Shown here: positions 10,079 to 22,490 of the stretch, in pieces
How the letters are laid out: each line of letters starts with the position of its first letter
How positions within the stretch are numbered: position 1 is the first letter of the stretch
From: Pannonibacter carbonis
GTDB lineage: Bacteria; Pseudomonadota; Alphaproteobacteria; Rhizobiales; Stappiaceae
Length of the DNA stretch: 64,000 nt
Direction of reading: 5' to 3'
Assembly (NCBI RefSeq): GCF_003012935.1
Contig: NZ_PUDR01000006.1
Location: 1 to 64,000 of the forward strand
Position numbers and translations under genes: made by a program
The notes under the pieces: generated by a model
Databases searched by the model: none
What the model saw: the letters and a program-made list of their open reading frames with translations, nothing else
Told to the model about the DNA's origin: nothing

Positions 10079-10251
10079 GAGAGTTTGATAGCGCCGATGC
10101 ACAAATGCCACAAGCGCAGACATTCAAATCGCTGCTGGACATTCGTCGTGATGGCCCCGTCCTCCATCGCCGTTCAAGGATGAGATCGTTCACACAGGGG
10201 TGACAGACCATTTACCAGCACCCCATGGACCTTTTGCCGGCAAAGGCCCAT

Positions 10252-10542
10252 ATGGGCTGCATGATGAACACGTTCCTCCGATTCAAGATGCCAAGTGCAC
10301 CCGTCCTCGCCTGGTTTGCCGCCATTGGCGCTTTCGTTCTCCTTGTCGGCGCCAGTGCGGCCCAGATCGACGCGCTCGCGCCCTCCGTCCCGGAGCCGGC
10401 GAAGATAGAATATGTGCCGAATGATCCCTACGGCTGCTACGAGCTCGAGTTCCTTGGGGAAGATCCGGCCTGCGCCCGGCCCTATGCGCCGATGCCGATG
10501 CCCGGCCCGATGGCCAGCATTTTGGGCTTCGAAAACGCCTGA
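10252..10542 (+). CDS. Small exported hypothetical protein
   Basis: About 96 aa. After a short start the sequence has an uncleaved or cleavable signal segment (APVLAWFAAIGAFVLLVGASAAQ), then a short Pro-rich mature region with two cysteines (GCYELEFLGEDPAC) and a PMPMPGP stretch. No family recognised. The start is uncertain: ATGs occur at 10225, 10252, 10261 and 10264; 10252 is favoured by AAAGG five bases upstream. A strong terminator lies 28 nt after the stop, which supports it being a genuine transcription unit. It stands on the strand opposite its gyrA and coaD neighbours. If exported, the cysteine pair could form a disulphide. Confidence 0.6.
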   Translation: MGCMMNTFLRFKMPSAPVLAWFAAIGAFVLLVGASAAQIDALAPSVPEPAKIEYVPNDPYGCYELEFLGEDPACARPYAPMPMPGPMASILGFENA

Positions 10543-10570
10543 AACGACAACTTTAAGCAGTGTGACCAGC

Positions 10571-10608
10571 AAAAGGAACGCGGATTACCGCGTTCCTTTC
10601 TTCGTTTT
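10571..10608 (+). terminator. Intrinsic terminator after the small exported gene
   Basis: A perfect 12-bp stem (AAAGGAACGCGG 10572-10583, CCGCGTTCCTTT 10588-10599) with an ATTA loop is followed by CTTCGTTTT. Confidence 0.85.
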
Positions 10609-10724
10609 CAGCGGCGCGGTAAAATCATCAAGGCACAAACCTGTGACCCTCATCACGGAATCAAACACAGCAACATGGTGTTCTGGCCTCATAACCTGAC
10701 CAGTCCGGCGGGGGAGACAGAGCC

Positions 10725-11063
10725 ATGAAGATCGAGAAAATCAACAGCCCGAAACACGCGTCCGATGCCTACAGCCTTGCCGGGATCGCAGCCCTGCTTG
10801 CGGTCGCCATCGTCACCGTGATCGCTTCGGCCGCCCTCGCCTTCGCCCAGATGCCGGCAAATGCCGGGTCCATGACCAAGGGCAATCGCCTGTCCTCCGA
10901 GCTTCCCATGTCCTGCAAGGGCCAGACCTGGGGCAACTGGAACGCCAGCTGTCTGGAGAGCCTGTCCGGCAAGGCCGGTCTGCGCATGGTCGGCGCGACT
11001 ACGGCGGCAGACCAACCGGTCGCAAACACCACGGTCCTGGTGCGTCAGGCGCCGGCGGGCTGA
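10725..11063 (+). CDS. Small membrane-anchored or exported protein with CxGQxWG motif
   Basis: 112 aa. An N-terminal hydrophilic stretch (MKIEKINSPKHASDAYS) is followed by a hydrophobic segment of about 22 residues (LAGIAALLAVAIVTVIASAALAFA) that is either a signal anchor or a signal peptide. The mature part holds MSCKGQTWGNWNASC, a two-cysteine motif I have seen in small Hyphomicrobiales secreted proteins (C-x-G-Q-x-W). The GGGGGAGAC ribosome-binding site is seven bases or so ahead of the ATG. It is convergent with gyrA and shares a bidirectional terminator with it. Function unknown; a structural periplasmic role is only a guess. Confidence 0.72.
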   Translation: MKIEKINSPKHASDAYSLAGIAALLAVAIVTVIASAALAFAQMPANAGSMTKGNRLSSELPMSCKGQTWGNWNASCLESLSGKAGLRMVGATTAADQPVANTTVLVRQAPAG

Positions 11064-11122
11064 CCGACAAACATCTGCCAAGCTTGCCCCAAAACACTGC
11101 CCAATCCCTCCCAATTCACGAC

Positions 11123-11154
11123 AAAAGGCGCCCCGGTTTTCCGGAGCGCCTTTT
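11123..11154. terminator. Bidirectional terminator between the small exported gene and gyrA
   Basis: AAAAGGCGCCCCGG (11123-11136) pairs with CCGGAGCGCCTTTT (11141-11154) apart from one mismatch. The A-rich left end and T-rich right end make it work on both strands, as expected between converging genes. Confidence 0.8.
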
Positions 11155-11181
11155 GCTTGTCTGATACCGATCTGGACCGGC

Positions 11182-13947
<2,766 letters not shown>

Positions 13948-14167
13948 GGATGCGTTCCGTATGCTTTTTATGTTGTTCTGCTTATAGCCGATTCCGCCCC
14001 ATCCACCAAATTGACCAGACAGATTCGGGGAGGATTTTCTCTATTCAAACCAATAGCTTGCGAAGAATATTCACAGCAGCACGAAAACAATGGGGCCAAA
14101 AGACGGCATTCGGTCAAAAGGCTCTGATATAAGGGAACCGCTGACCGGACGTTGCACGAGGTGGACC

Positions 14168-14806
14168 ATGCCCGAATTTCTTCTCAATGCCTTCGCCACC
14201 TTGTTCGTGACCATCGATCCGGTCGGCCTGGCGCCGATGTTTCTGGCGCTGACCGCCGGGGTCTCGGCGGCTGATCGCAAGCGGATCGCTTACCGCGCCA
14301 CCATCACCTCCGGCATCGTGCTGTTCGTGTTTTTCTTCTCCGGCAAGACAGTCCTCGACGTGCTTGGCATCTCGGTTTCGGCCTTTCGGGTCGCTGGCGG
14401 CATCCTGCTCTTTGTCATTGCATTTGAAATGGTTTTTGACCATCGCAACAAGCGCAAGAGTGAGACGGCGGAAAAGGTGGTCGAGCATCATCCATCCGAC
14501 CTGAATGCCATGGCGGTGTTTCCGATTGCCATTCCGCTGATTGCCGGCCCGGCCGCGATCTCGGCGATCATCCTTCTCGCCAGCCAGGCCCCGACACAGG
14601 TCGCCTATGCCGGCCTTGCCGGGGTCATTGCAACAATCCTGCTCAGTTGCCTGCTCGCCTTCCTGCTCGCCGACAAGATCGAGCGGATGATGGGAGACAC
14701 GGTGCAGATGGTTGTCACCCGTTTGCTCGGCGTGCTTCTGGCCGCGCTGTCGGTGCAGTTCATTGCGGATGGCATTATTGCCTTCGCCTCAGGTACGCCG
14801 GGCTGA
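14168..14806 (+). CDS. MarC family integral membrane protein
   Basis: 212 aa with about six hydrophobic segments and the MarC/UPF0056 landmarks LFVTIDPVGLAPMFLALT near the N-terminus, GGILLFVIAFEMV, and the central FPIAIPLIAGPAAISAIILLA. The role of the family is not established; despite its name, MarC does not confer multidrug resistance. The ATG at 14168 follows AGGTGG and matches the family N-terminus (MPEFLLNAFATLF); the longer frame lacks homologous residues. Divergent from gyrA and convergent with the RND pump gene. Confidence 0.9.
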   Translation: MPEFLLNAFATLFVTIDPVGLAPMFLALTAGVSAADRKRIAYRATITSGIVLFVFFFSGKTVLDVLGISVSAFRVAGGILLFVIAFEMVFDHRNKRKSETAEKVVEHHPSDLNAMAVFPIAIPLIAGPAAISAIILLASQAPTQVAYAGLAGVIATILLSCLLAFLLADKIERMMGDTVQMVVTRLLGVLLAALSVQFIADGIIAFASGTPG

Positions 14807-14821
14807 CCTGCCCCGGCGTAC
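14793..14821. terminator. Hairpin between converging marC-family and RND genes
   Basis: GTACGCCGGG (14793-14802) and CCCGGCGTAC (14812-14821) form a perfect 10-bp stem that overlaps the last codons of the plus-strand gene. There is no U-tract, so any terminator function would be weak or Rho-assisted. Confidence 0.45.
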
Positions 14822-14837
14822 GAGCCGTCTGTGATGG

Positions 14838-17800
14838 TCAGCGCGAACGCTCCGGCCGTCCGTCGTCGCGCAAGGCGATGTAGATGGCCGGAATCACCAG
14901 AACCGTCAGCAGCGTTGACGAGGCGAGCCCGAACAACAGGCTGATGGCGAGCCCCTGGAAGATCGGATCGGTCAGGATGACCACAGCGCCGATCATTGCC
15001 GCGAGGGCCGTCAGCAGGATCGGCTTGAAGCGGATCGAGCCGGCCTCCAGCAGAACATCGCGCAAGGGACGCTCCGGGCTGCGGGCGTGACGGATGAAGT
15101 CTACCAGCAGGATCGAGTTGCGCACGATGATCCCGGCCAGCGCGATAAAGCCGATCATCGAGGTGGCGGAGAACGGGGCCGCAAATGCCCAGTGCCCGAG
15201 CAGGATGCCGATGAGGGTCAGCGGCACCGGCGTCAGGATCACCAGCGGCAACGCGAAGGACCGGAACTGCGCCACCACGAGAAAATAGATCCCGAGCAGA
15301 GCTACAGCGAATGCGGCGCCCATGTCCCGGAAGGTGATGTAGGTCACCTCCCACTCACCGTCCCAGAGCAGCACCGGAACTGCGTCGCTGACGGGCTGGC
15401 CATGATAGGCGATCTCCGGCCGGGACAGTCCGGCCCAATCCGCACCGGCGATGGCGTCTGCGACCGCAAGCATGCCATAGACCGGCGCTTCGAAGTCGCC
15501 AGCGAGTTCTGCGGTCACCAGTTCCGCTGGCCGGCCATTGTGGCGATAGATGAGATGCGAGGCCGGCTCGCGCATGAGGCGCACCACGTCACCGAGTTCC
15601 ACGACGCCGCGACTGCCCGGCAACGCATTCGCCGGGACCGGTGTGGCCAGCAGGCGTTGACCGAGTGTCCGGTCCGATTTGGGCAGGGCAAGGACGATGC
15701 CGAGTGGCGCCCTGCCCTCGCCGCGATGCGAATAGCCGACCGGTGTCGTGCCGAGCAATGTCTCGATGGCGGCAAAGACGTCCCGCTCGCTGACGCCATG
15801 GAACTCGAGATTGTCGCTGTCGATGGCAATGCGGATGCGCTCGGACGGCTGTCCCTGACTGAGGTCGATGTCGACGATAAAGGGCACCGAGCCAAACAGG
15901 TCTGCCACCTTGTCGGCGATGGCGCGGCGGGTGTCCGGGTCGGGGCCATAGATCTCCGCCTGCAAGGTTGACATCACTGGCGGGCCCGGCGGGACCTCGA
16001 CGACTTTCACCGACGCGCCGCCCGGAAGCTGAAGGCCCTTCAGCCTGTCACGGATATCGAGCGCCACGGCATGGCTTTCGCGCGTGCGGTCGGATTTCGG
16101 CTTCAGGTTGACCTGGAGATCGCCCTGCTCCGGCGCATCGCGCAGGAAGTAATGCCGAACAAGACCGTTGAAGTTGAAAGGCGCCGCAGTTCCCGCATGG
16201 GCCTGGATCGAGGTGATTTCCGGCAGGTCCTGGACCAGGCGCACGGCCTGGGACAGAGCCCGTTCGGTCATCTCCAGCGCCGTCCCCTCCGGCATGTCGA
16301 TCACCACCTGCAACTCGGACTTGTTGTCGAAAGGCAGCAGCTTGACGGTGACATCGCGGGTGTAGAGCAGCCCCGTGCTGGCGAGCGTCGCCATGCCGAC
16401 GATGATCAAAAACACCCAGGACCGGCTGCGGCTCACCAGAACCGGCCGCGCGACGGCGCGAAACAACGCGCCCAACCGCCCACCATCGGCCGCCTCGTCA
16501 TGGCCATGCACGGCGCCACGTCCGGCAATGCGGAGCATGGCCCAGGGGGTCAGCACCACGGCGACAAAGAAGGAGAACAGCATCGCGGCGGAGGCGACCG
16601 CCGGGATCGGGCTCATGTAGGGGCCCATCAGGCCGGAGACGAACATCATCGGCAGGAGCGCTGCCACCACGGTCAGGGTGGCCACGATGGTTGGATTGCC
16701 GACCTCGGCGACCGCAGCAATAGCGGCCTCCGCCCGGTTGCGACCGTCGTTCATGGCCCAGTGACGGGCAATGTTCTCGATCACCACGATGGCATCATCC
16801 ACCAGGATGCCGATGGCAAAGATCAGGGCGAACAGGCTGACACGATTGATGGTGTAGCCCATCATCTGGGCGGCAAACAGCGTCAGCAGGATGGTTGTCG
16901 GGATGACGATCAGGACGACGAGCCCGGCCTGCCAGCCGATCGCAAGTGCCACCAGGATCACGATGGAGACGGTGGCGAGCGCCAGATGGAACAGCAGTTC
17001 GTTGGCCTTCTCATTGGCCGTCTCGCCATAGTCGCGGGTGATATGGACGTTGACGCCGTCCGGGATCATCGTGCCTTTCAGGCTTTCCAGCCGGCTGCGC
17101 ACCTCTTCGGAAATGACGACCGCGTTGGCTCCGGCGCGTTTGGCAACCGCAATCGAAACAGCGGGGACTGCGGTGAAACTGCCGGTGCCATCCGGCGCGT
17201 AATGCCAGACGCGCCGCTCTGCGGTGCCGCCATCAACCGTGATCCGGGCAACGTCCTTGACATAGACCGGCCGGCCGTCGCGGCTGGTCAAGAGGAGATT
17301 CCCGATCTCGCCGATATCGCCGAGCGTCTGCCCGGCCACGATCTGGGCGGACTTGCCATCCTGCCGCACGGTTCCGGCCAGAAATGAGCGATTGGCACCC
17401 TGGAGCTTGGCCAGAAGCTGGTCGAGGGTGATGCCTAGTCGGGACAGGCCTTCCGGGTCCGGCTCAATGCGGATCTGCGCCGCGCCGGTGCCGACCAGAT
17501 AGGTCAGGCCGATATTGTCCAGCCGCGCCAGTTCGGAGCGCACTTCCTGAGCGAGACTATAGAGGGCCGGAGCATCCCAGCTGGCAGCGCCGGCCGGATC
17601 GGGCGCCAGCGTTGCCACCACGATGGCGACATCGTCGATGCCGCGACCAACCACGAGCGGCTCAGGAATTCCGACCGGGATCCGGTCGAGATTGGCGCGG
17701 ATCTTTTCGTGAACGCGCAGGATGGCGCTGTCGGACGGGGTGCCGACGAGAAACCGCGCCGTGACCATGACCCGGTCATCCAGGGTCTGGCTGTAGACAT

Positions 17801-18071
17801 GCTCGACGCCGGCGATGGCCTTGACGATGGTCTCGAGTGGTTCGGTCACCAGCTTGACCGCGTCGGGCGCCTTCAGGCCGTTGGCCGGCACCAGAATGTC
17901 GACCATCGGCACCGAGATCTGCGGCTCTTCCTCGCGCGGCAAGGTGGCAAGCGAAATCATGCCGACGACCAGCGAGGCCAGGAGCAGCAGCGGCGTTAGC
18001 GGCGAGGCAATGAAGGCAGCTGTCAGACGGCCCGACAGGCCAAGACCGGGACCGGAGCTGGGCGCAGTCAT
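14838..18071 (-). CDS. RND efflux pump inner-membrane subunit
   Basis: 1077 aa, the normal size for an AcrB/TriC-like hydrophobe-amphiphile efflux pump. An N-terminal membrane helix (PLTPLLLLASLVVGMISLATLP) is followed by the first large periplasmic loop, then a membrane block with the proton-relay pair GILVDDAIVVIENIA in TM4. The second half repeats the layout and ends with TM10 motif IIVRNSILLVDF, where the family lysine is replaced by arginine. Expected role: proton-driven export of hydrophobic compounds through a tripartite complex. Its start overlaps the adaptor gene stop by four bases, so the two are translationally coupled. No outer-membrane channel gene is nearby, so it presumably borrows a TolC-like protein. 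Substrate unknown. Confidence 0.93.
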   Translation of the reverse strand: MTAPSSGPGLGLSGRLTAAFIASPLTPLLLLASLVVGMISLATLPREEEPQISVPMVDILVPANGLKAPDAVKLVTEPLETIVKAIAGVEHVYSQTLDDRVMVTARFLVGTPSDSAILRVHEKIRANLDRIPVGIPEPLVVGRGIDDVAIVVATLAPDPAGAASWDAPALYSLAQEVRSELARLDNIGLTYLVGTGAAQIRIEPDPEGLSRLGITLDQLLAKLQGANRSFLAGTVRQDGKSAQIVAGQTLGDIGEIGNLLLTSRDGRPVYVKDVARITVDGGTAERRVWHYAPDGTGSFTAVPAVSIAVAKRAGANAVVISEEVRSRLESLKGTMIPDGVNVHITRDYGETANEKANELLFHLALATVSIVILVALAIGWQAGLVVLIVIPTTILLTLFAAQMMGYTINRVSLFALIFAIGILVDDAIVVIENIARHWAMNDGRNRAEAAIAAVAEVGNPTIVATLTVVAALLPMMFVSGLMGPYMSPIPAVASAAMLFSFFVAVVLTPWAMLRIAGRGAVHGHDEAADGGRLGALFRAVARPVLVSRSRSWVFLIIVGMATLASTGLLYTRDVTVKLLPFDNKSELQVVIDMPEGTALEMTERALSQAVRLVQDLPEITSIQAHAGTAAPFNFNGLVRHYFLRDAPEQGDLQVNLKPKSDRTRESHAVALDIRDRLKGLQLPGGASVKVVEVPPGPPVMSTLQAEIYGPDPDTRRAIADKVADLFGSVPFIVDIDLSQGQPSERIRIAIDSDNLEFHGVSERDVFAAIETLLGTTPVGYSHRGEGRAPLGIVLALPKSDRTLGQRLLATPVPANALPGSRGVVELGDVVRLMREPASHLIYRHNGRPAELVTAELAGDFEAPVYGMLAVADAIAGADWAGLSRPEIAYHGQPVSDAVPVLLWDGEWEVTYITFRDMGAAFAVALLGIYFLVVAQFRSFALPLVILTPVPLTLIGILLGHWAFAAPFSATSMIGFIALAGIIVRNSILLVDFIRHARSPERPLRDVLLEAGSIRFKPILLTALAAMIGAVVILTDPIFQGLAISLLFGLASSTLLTVLVIPAIYIALRDDGRPERSR

Positions 18072-19093
18072 GGCAGCACCACGACATCGCCGGCAGTGAG
18101 GCCGCTGAGGATTTCGACCTGATCCCCCTCCGGCGTTGCCAGCACGCTGCCGCGCTGGACCACCACCTCTCCTACCGCGCCCGGTTGCCGGATCGTGACA
18201 TAGTCAAGGCCATTGCGCGTCGTCAGCGCCGCTACAGGGACCGCAAGAACGGTGCGCTTGCCCGTCCCGATTTCAACCGGCACCCGCTCACCGACAAAGA
18301 AGTCCCCGAGGCTTTCGGCCGCCGCATCAGCAATCACGCGGCCCTGCTGCAACTCCGGATAGACCTTGACGATCCGCCCGTCCCGGGCGGTGCCTTCGGT
18401 GGACGCGAGGATGCGGACCAGATCGCCCTGGCGGGTTGTGCCGGCATGGCGCTCGGGTAGCTGCAGGCGCAGCAGAAAACCGTCCTCCGCGATCTCCGCC
18501 ACCGTCTCTCCGGGCAGGATCACAGACCCGATCGTGACGGGAACCGACAGAACCCGGCCGTTCGTGGCGGCGATGACATCGCCCTCGCGCTCCTGCTGGT
18601 CCAGCACATTCCGCTCGGCCTCCGCCGCTCGCAGGCTTCCACGCGCCACATCAAGCTGGGTTTCCAGCTGGTCGATTCGTGATTGGGAAATGGTACCGCG
18701 CGCGAACAGCTGCCGGGCTCGGTTGACCTCGCTCTCGATATTCGCCGCCTCTGACGCGGTCGCCGCGATCCGCGCGTCCAGCGCCTGCCGGCGCAGCGCA
18801 AGCTTCTCGTCCAGCACCCGGGCGATGCGGTCGCCCTGGCGCACGGCACTGCCTTCGTCGACCGACAGTTCAATCACGGTGCCAGCATTGCGGGCGCGGG
18901 CGGACACACGCACCGAAGGTTCGACGGTGGCATAGACCGACTTCCAGTCCGTCACCTCGACTGGGGCGAGAGTCAGGTCGGCAGCGCCGGCAGGCCCCGA
19001 ACAGGCCACGCTTGCTATCGCCAGAGCCAGGGCAACACGAAAGAGACGGGCGCGCCAGGGGCCGTCAGGGGCGGGCAGGATCACGGGCTTCAT
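18068..19093 (-). CDS. RND efflux membrane-fusion (adaptor) protein
   Basis: 341-aa HlyD/AcrA-type periplasmic adaptor. Features in order: N-terminal signal peptide (LFRVALALAIASVACSGPAGAA), first lipoyl half with GTVIELSVDEGSAVRQGDRIARV, a coiled-coil hairpin (RRQALDARIAATASEAANIESEVNRARQ and return helix), second lipoyl half, beta-barrel and membrane-proximal domain. It bridges the RND subunit and an outer-membrane channel. Start chosen at ATG 19093, because the upstream extension has no signal peptide and AAGG lies next to this ATG. First gene of the two-gene pump operon. Confidence 0.92.
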   Translation of the reverse strand: MKPVILPAPDGPWRARLFRVALALAIASVACSGPAGAADLTLAPVEVTDWKSVYATVEPSVRVSARARNAGTVIELSVDEGSAVRQGDRIARVLDEKLALRRQALDARIAATASEAANIESEVNRARQLFARGTISQSRIDQLETQLDVARGSLRAAEAERNVLDQQEREGDVIAATNGRVLSVPVTIGSVILPGETVAEIAEDGFLLRLQLPERHAGTTRQGDLVRILASTEGTARDGRIVKVYPELQQGRVIADAAAESLGDFFVGERVPVEIGTGKRTVLAVPVAALTTRNGLDYVTIRQPGAVGEVVVQRGSVLATPEGDQVEILSGLTAGDVVVLP

Positions 19094-19194
19094 CCTTAGT
19101 TTCGATTTTCCGAAAGAATAGGGGGATCGGGGATCCGGCGCCAGTGTGTAGTTTCCCGAAAGCTGCCGAGAGCTGAGCCGGACGCAAGGCGCGC

Positions 19195-19238
19195 GAAACA
19201 CAAAGGCCCTCCCCGGCTTTTCGCCAGAGAGGGCCTTT
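19195..19238 (-). terminator. Terminator of the L,D-transpeptidase gene
   Basis: On the minus strand AAAGGCCCT (19230-19238) pairs with AGGGCCTTT (19202-19210). An inner CTGGC/GCCGG stem extends the hairpin, and GTGTTT follows. It lies 37 nt past the stop codon. Confidence 0.7.
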
Positions 19239-19275
19239 CGGCAGGGTCACAGATGGAGCAGGCGGGCAGGCAAAC

Positions 19276-21216
19276 TCAGGCGCGGACACCGCCCCGGGCC
19301 TTGCGTGTTGCCTCCAGAGCTTTCTGCACGAATGAATCGCGGTCATAGATGTCATCATGGTAGCCGATGCTGCCGTCATCTTCCGGCCAGGCCGTGAAAT
19401 AGACGAGATACACCGGGATCCGCGCCGTCACAGCTTCGGAATTGTTCTTGCCGGTGGCAATCCGCTCCGCGATATGACCGACCGGCTTGCCAAGCACGGC
19501 GGCGGCCATGGCGCGCGGATCGGACAGGCGGACGCAGCCGCTGGAAAAGGCACGAACATCCTTCTTGAACAGATGCCGCGACGGCGTGTCATGCATGTAG
19601 ATGGCATGCTTGTTCGGGAACAGGATCTTCAGTTCGCCAAGCGCATTGTCATCACCCGGACGCTGGCGGACATTGACATTGATCCGGCCTTGCGCGACCG
19701 CGACCCAGTCGACATCGGCAGACGACAGCGGCTTGCCGGCTGCTGTCGTCACCTCGAACCCGGCGCGGTCGAAATAGCCTGGGTCCTTGGCCAGGATCTC
19801 CAGCTTCTGATTGACCAGAATGGAGCGCGGCACCCCCCAGAACGGATTGTACTCGACGGTCTTGATCTCGTCATAGAACACGGAGGTCTGCGTGCTCTTG
19901 GTGCCAATCACCGTGCGCATCGACAAGGGCGCCTTGCCCGGCTCGTAATAGACGGCAGTGAAGGACGGCTGGTTGATGAACACCCGGCGTGCGCCCAGAT
20001 TCTCCGGCAGCCACCGGATCTGTTCCAGCGCCAGTTCCACCTTGGCCGTGCGGGCCGCGTGGCTATCGCCCGTCAAGGCCCGGATCGTGCCAGCGCCGAC
20101 AACACCATCAGGATTGAGGCCCGCCTCGGCCTGATAGGCCTTGACCAAGGCGACCAGTTCCGGCGTGAATTCCGGCGTGTCGGCGTAATTTCCGAGTGTC
20201 TCGATATGCGCCGCCTCCAGCGCCGGGGAAGCGCGATGGCGAATGGCAGAGACGATATTCGTCAATTCGGCGTTGGACTGACCCGGCTTGATCAGCGTGC
20301 CGGCGGCAATGCTGATCTTCGGCCCCTGATCCCTGGCCGCACGCAGCCGTTCCAGTTCCGCGACCAGCGCAGCGAACTGCGGCGAGGCCGGTTGCATCGC
20401 TTCAAGCGCCGGGCCCGGAGCGGATGCCCGCTTCAGCGATGTCAGGACCTCACCGAGGTCCACCTTCTGGCGCGGCAGGTCGTGGTAACCGGAAATCCGG
20501 TTCGGATCGATCCGGCCCCGTTTCGCATCGAGCACATAGGTCAAGGCCGCAACCGACAGGCGCATCTCATAATCAATCAGCGCCGCGCGGGTCGCCTCCT
20601 GGTCAAGCCCGGCCAAAACGGGCAGATCGACCGCGTAGTCGGCGGGATCAAGGCCGAAGCGGGCAGCCTCGGCCAGTGTGGCGGCAACGGCCTGGGCCCG
20701 CGCATTGGGCGCTCCGCCAGCAACCCAGATGAACTCCGGATTGTCGCGGTAATGCGCCTTCAGCGCTGCCCCCACTTCCGGCAACGCCATGATCTTCATG
20801 GTCTTCAGCGCCGGACGCGCAAGGTCGAACTCCGACGGATCGGCCGTAACGGCAATGACAGCGGCATTTGCCTGGCCAGCGGCCGACGCGGTGCCCGAGG
20901 CGGCCTGGACCTCCGCAAGACTTGCCAGGGACAGGCTCTGATAGGGATCGGCCTTGTAGGTGTAATATTTCGGGCCCGTCACCTTGTTGGCAGTGATCAT
21001 CGCACGATCAAGCGCCTGCGCTCGCTGCACTGGAGCGACCGGTTCCAGCCGCTGTGCGGGCTGATAATCGGGATTGAAGAACCGGTCGAGGAGAGACTGG
21101 GCGGAAGCCGGGCTCGCCGCGCACAGGCAGGCCACAGCCGCGCCCGCAAGCAACAGGCTCAAGGGAAATGAGCGCCCGGTGGCGCGGTTGAGATCCGGAC
21201 GGCAAACCGAACGCAT
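19276..21216 (-). CDS. L,D-transpeptidase, YcbB/LdtD-like
   Basis: 646 aa. Makes 3-3 cross-links in peptidoglycan or links proteins to it. A signal peptide (SLLLAGAAVACLCAASPASA, cut near residue 39) is followed by a long scaffold domain, a peptidoglycan-binding module (ADTPEFTPELVALVKAYQAEAGLNPDGVVGAGTIRAL) and the C-terminal YkuD catalytic domain. The latter carries MHDTPSRHLF and the nucleophile motif SSGCVRLSDP. The domain order and size match E. coli YcbB rather than the short ErfK-type enzymes. The gene stands alone with its own terminator. A role in LPS-linked or beta-lactam-tolerant cross-linking is possible but not shown here. Confidence 0.93.
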   Translation of the reverse strand: MRSVCRPDLNRATGRSFPLSLLLAGAAVACLCAASPASAQSLLDRFFNPDYQPAQRLEPVAPVQRAQALDRAMITANKVTGPKYYTYKADPYQSLSLASLAEVQAASGTASAAGQANAAVIAVTADPSEFDLARPALKTMKIMALPEVGAALKAHYRDNPEFIWVAGGAPNARAQAVAATLAEAARFGLDPADYAVDLPVLAGLDQEATRAALIDYEMRLSVAALTYVLDAKRGRIDPNRISGYHDLPRQKVDLGEVLTSLKRASAPGPALEAMQPASPQFAALVAELERLRAARDQGPKISIAAGTLIKPGQSNAELTNIVSAIRHRASPALEAAHIETLGNYADTPEFTPELVALVKAYQAEAGLNPDGVVGAGTIRALTGDSHAARTAKVELALEQIRWLPENLGARRVFINQPSFTAVYYEPGKAPLSMRTVIGTKSTQTSVFYDEIKTVEYNPFWGVPRSILVNQKLEILAKDPGYFDRAGFEVTTAAGKPLSSADVDWVAVAQGRINVNVRQRPGDDNALGELKILFPNKHAIYMHDTPSRHLFKKDVRAFSSGCVRLSDPRAMAAAVLGKPVGHIAERIATGKNNSEAVTARIPVYLVYFTAWPEDDGSIGYHDDIYDRDSFVQKALEATRKARGGVRA

Positions 21217-21704
21217 GTGTCTAAAAACCTCTGATCAAATCATGTCGCGGCACCACAACCGGCAGCAAACCCTGCCGTATGTGTCCGATCCCATCATGGC
21301 GAATATCGGGCGCAGGACAGGATACTAGCGCAACCCCAACGCAAAAGTTAACGCAAAGATACTTTTCATCACGACCTGGTGACGGAGCCGGGTTCAGAGC
21401 ACTGATGAAAACCCTGATCCAGCGCTGCAACCACACGCCCGGACACGCCGGCCCTGCCCGGGGTCTGCTGCGAAGGGGCTGTCCCGGCGTGCGCACGCGT
21501 CCCACCGATCCTGTGCGACTGCGCCAGGACCGGACAGGGATCGCCCGCCAAACCTCGACAAAGGCTCGGCTTCAAACAGGTAGGGCTTAAATCAGGCACG
21601 GCTGGCCACGGTAATTGCGCCGGAGAGCGAAACGTCCGCCGACTGCCATTGCCAGCCCCTACCGGTCAATCGCCAGTCCGGTCGCGGGTGGATGTCGTTT
21701 GCGG
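21217..21704. other. Intergenic region, no gene seen
   Basis: About 490 bases between ssb and the L,D-transpeptidase gene. Short open frames exist on both strands, but none has a ribosome-binding site or protein-like composition. Near 21330-21370 the text ACGCAAAAGTTAACGCAAAG contains a short direct repeat (ACGCAAA) and the local AT content is higher; this is the likely promoter area of the transpeptidase gene. No tRNA or recognised RNA structure. Confidence 0.6.
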
Positions 21705-22277
21705 TCAGAACGGAATTTCGTCGTCCATGCCGCCGCCGAAGCCGCCGCCCCCACCGGAACCGCCACCAGATCCGCCAGACGAGCCGCCGCCGTAGCCACC
21801 GCCAGAACCACCTGATGAACCACCACCATAGCCGCCACCGGAGGAGCCGCCATAGCCGCCCGACCCGCCGTCATAGCCACCGCCGGAGGAGCCGTAGTCG
21901 GACTGGCCGCCGCCACCGCCTTCACCGCGCCCGTCCAGCATGGTCAGGGCAGAATTGAAGCCCTGTAGCACCACTTCGGTGGAGAACCGTTCCTGGCCGC
22001 CCTGGTCCTGCCACTTGCGCGTCTGCAGCTGGCCTTCGATATAGACCTTGGCGCCCTTGCGCAGGTACTGCTCTGCGATCTTGCACAGGCCCTCATTGAA
22101 AATCACGACCCGGTGCCATTCGGTGCGCTCGCGCCGCTCACCCGACCCGCGGTCACGCCAGGTCTCGGACGTCGCGATCCGCAGGTTGGCAACCGGCTTG
22201 CCATCCTGGGTGCGGCGAATTTCCGGATCGGCCCCGAGATTGCCGACCAGAATGACCTTGTTGACGCTTCCCGCCAT
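21705..22277 (-). CDS. ssb: Single-stranded DNA-binding protein
   Basis: 190 aa. Residues 1-115 form the OB-fold ([44 protein letters not shown]). They are followed by a glycine/serine-rich linker of about 65 residues and the acidic C-terminal tip MDDEIPF, which docks repair and replication partners. The linker is built from imperfect [11 protein letters not shown]-type units, reflected in low-complexity DNA at about 21730-21910. Divergent from uvrA, with a LexA-type SOS box in between, the usual alphaproteobacterial arrangement, so DNA-damage induction of one or both genes is expected. Confidence 0.97.
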   Translation of the reverse strand: MAGSVNKVILVGNLGADPEIRRTQDGKPVANLRIATSETWRDRGSGERRERTEWHRVVIFNEGLCKIAEQYLRKGAKVYIEGQLQTRKWQDQGGQERFSTEVVLQGFNSALTMLDGRGEGGGGGQSDYGSSGGGYDGGSGGYGGSSGGGYGGGSSGGSGGGYGGGSSGGSGGGSGGGGGFGGGMDDEIPF

Positions 22278-22490
22278 GTTCCGGGCTCCTCTATATCTTA
22301 CTGTCGCAAGGGCTCCGGTCCGGTGTACACCCGGCGGAGTCCTGACTGCTTTTCTTCCGCCGCAAGGACGGCATGATCGGGCGGACCCTAGCGCCTAATC
22401 AATCCCGCCGCATCCGCGCTTTGCCTTTTCCACAAAGGGAAGCGCCTTGACCGGGGATCCAGGAACTGCAAAACGGCCGCAAAGGGCCTT

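Noticed and set aside
21730-21910. Repeat array near the end of ssb
   Set aside because: It is the DNA of the glycine/serine-rich SSB linker, a common low-complexity tail, not an independent repeat.
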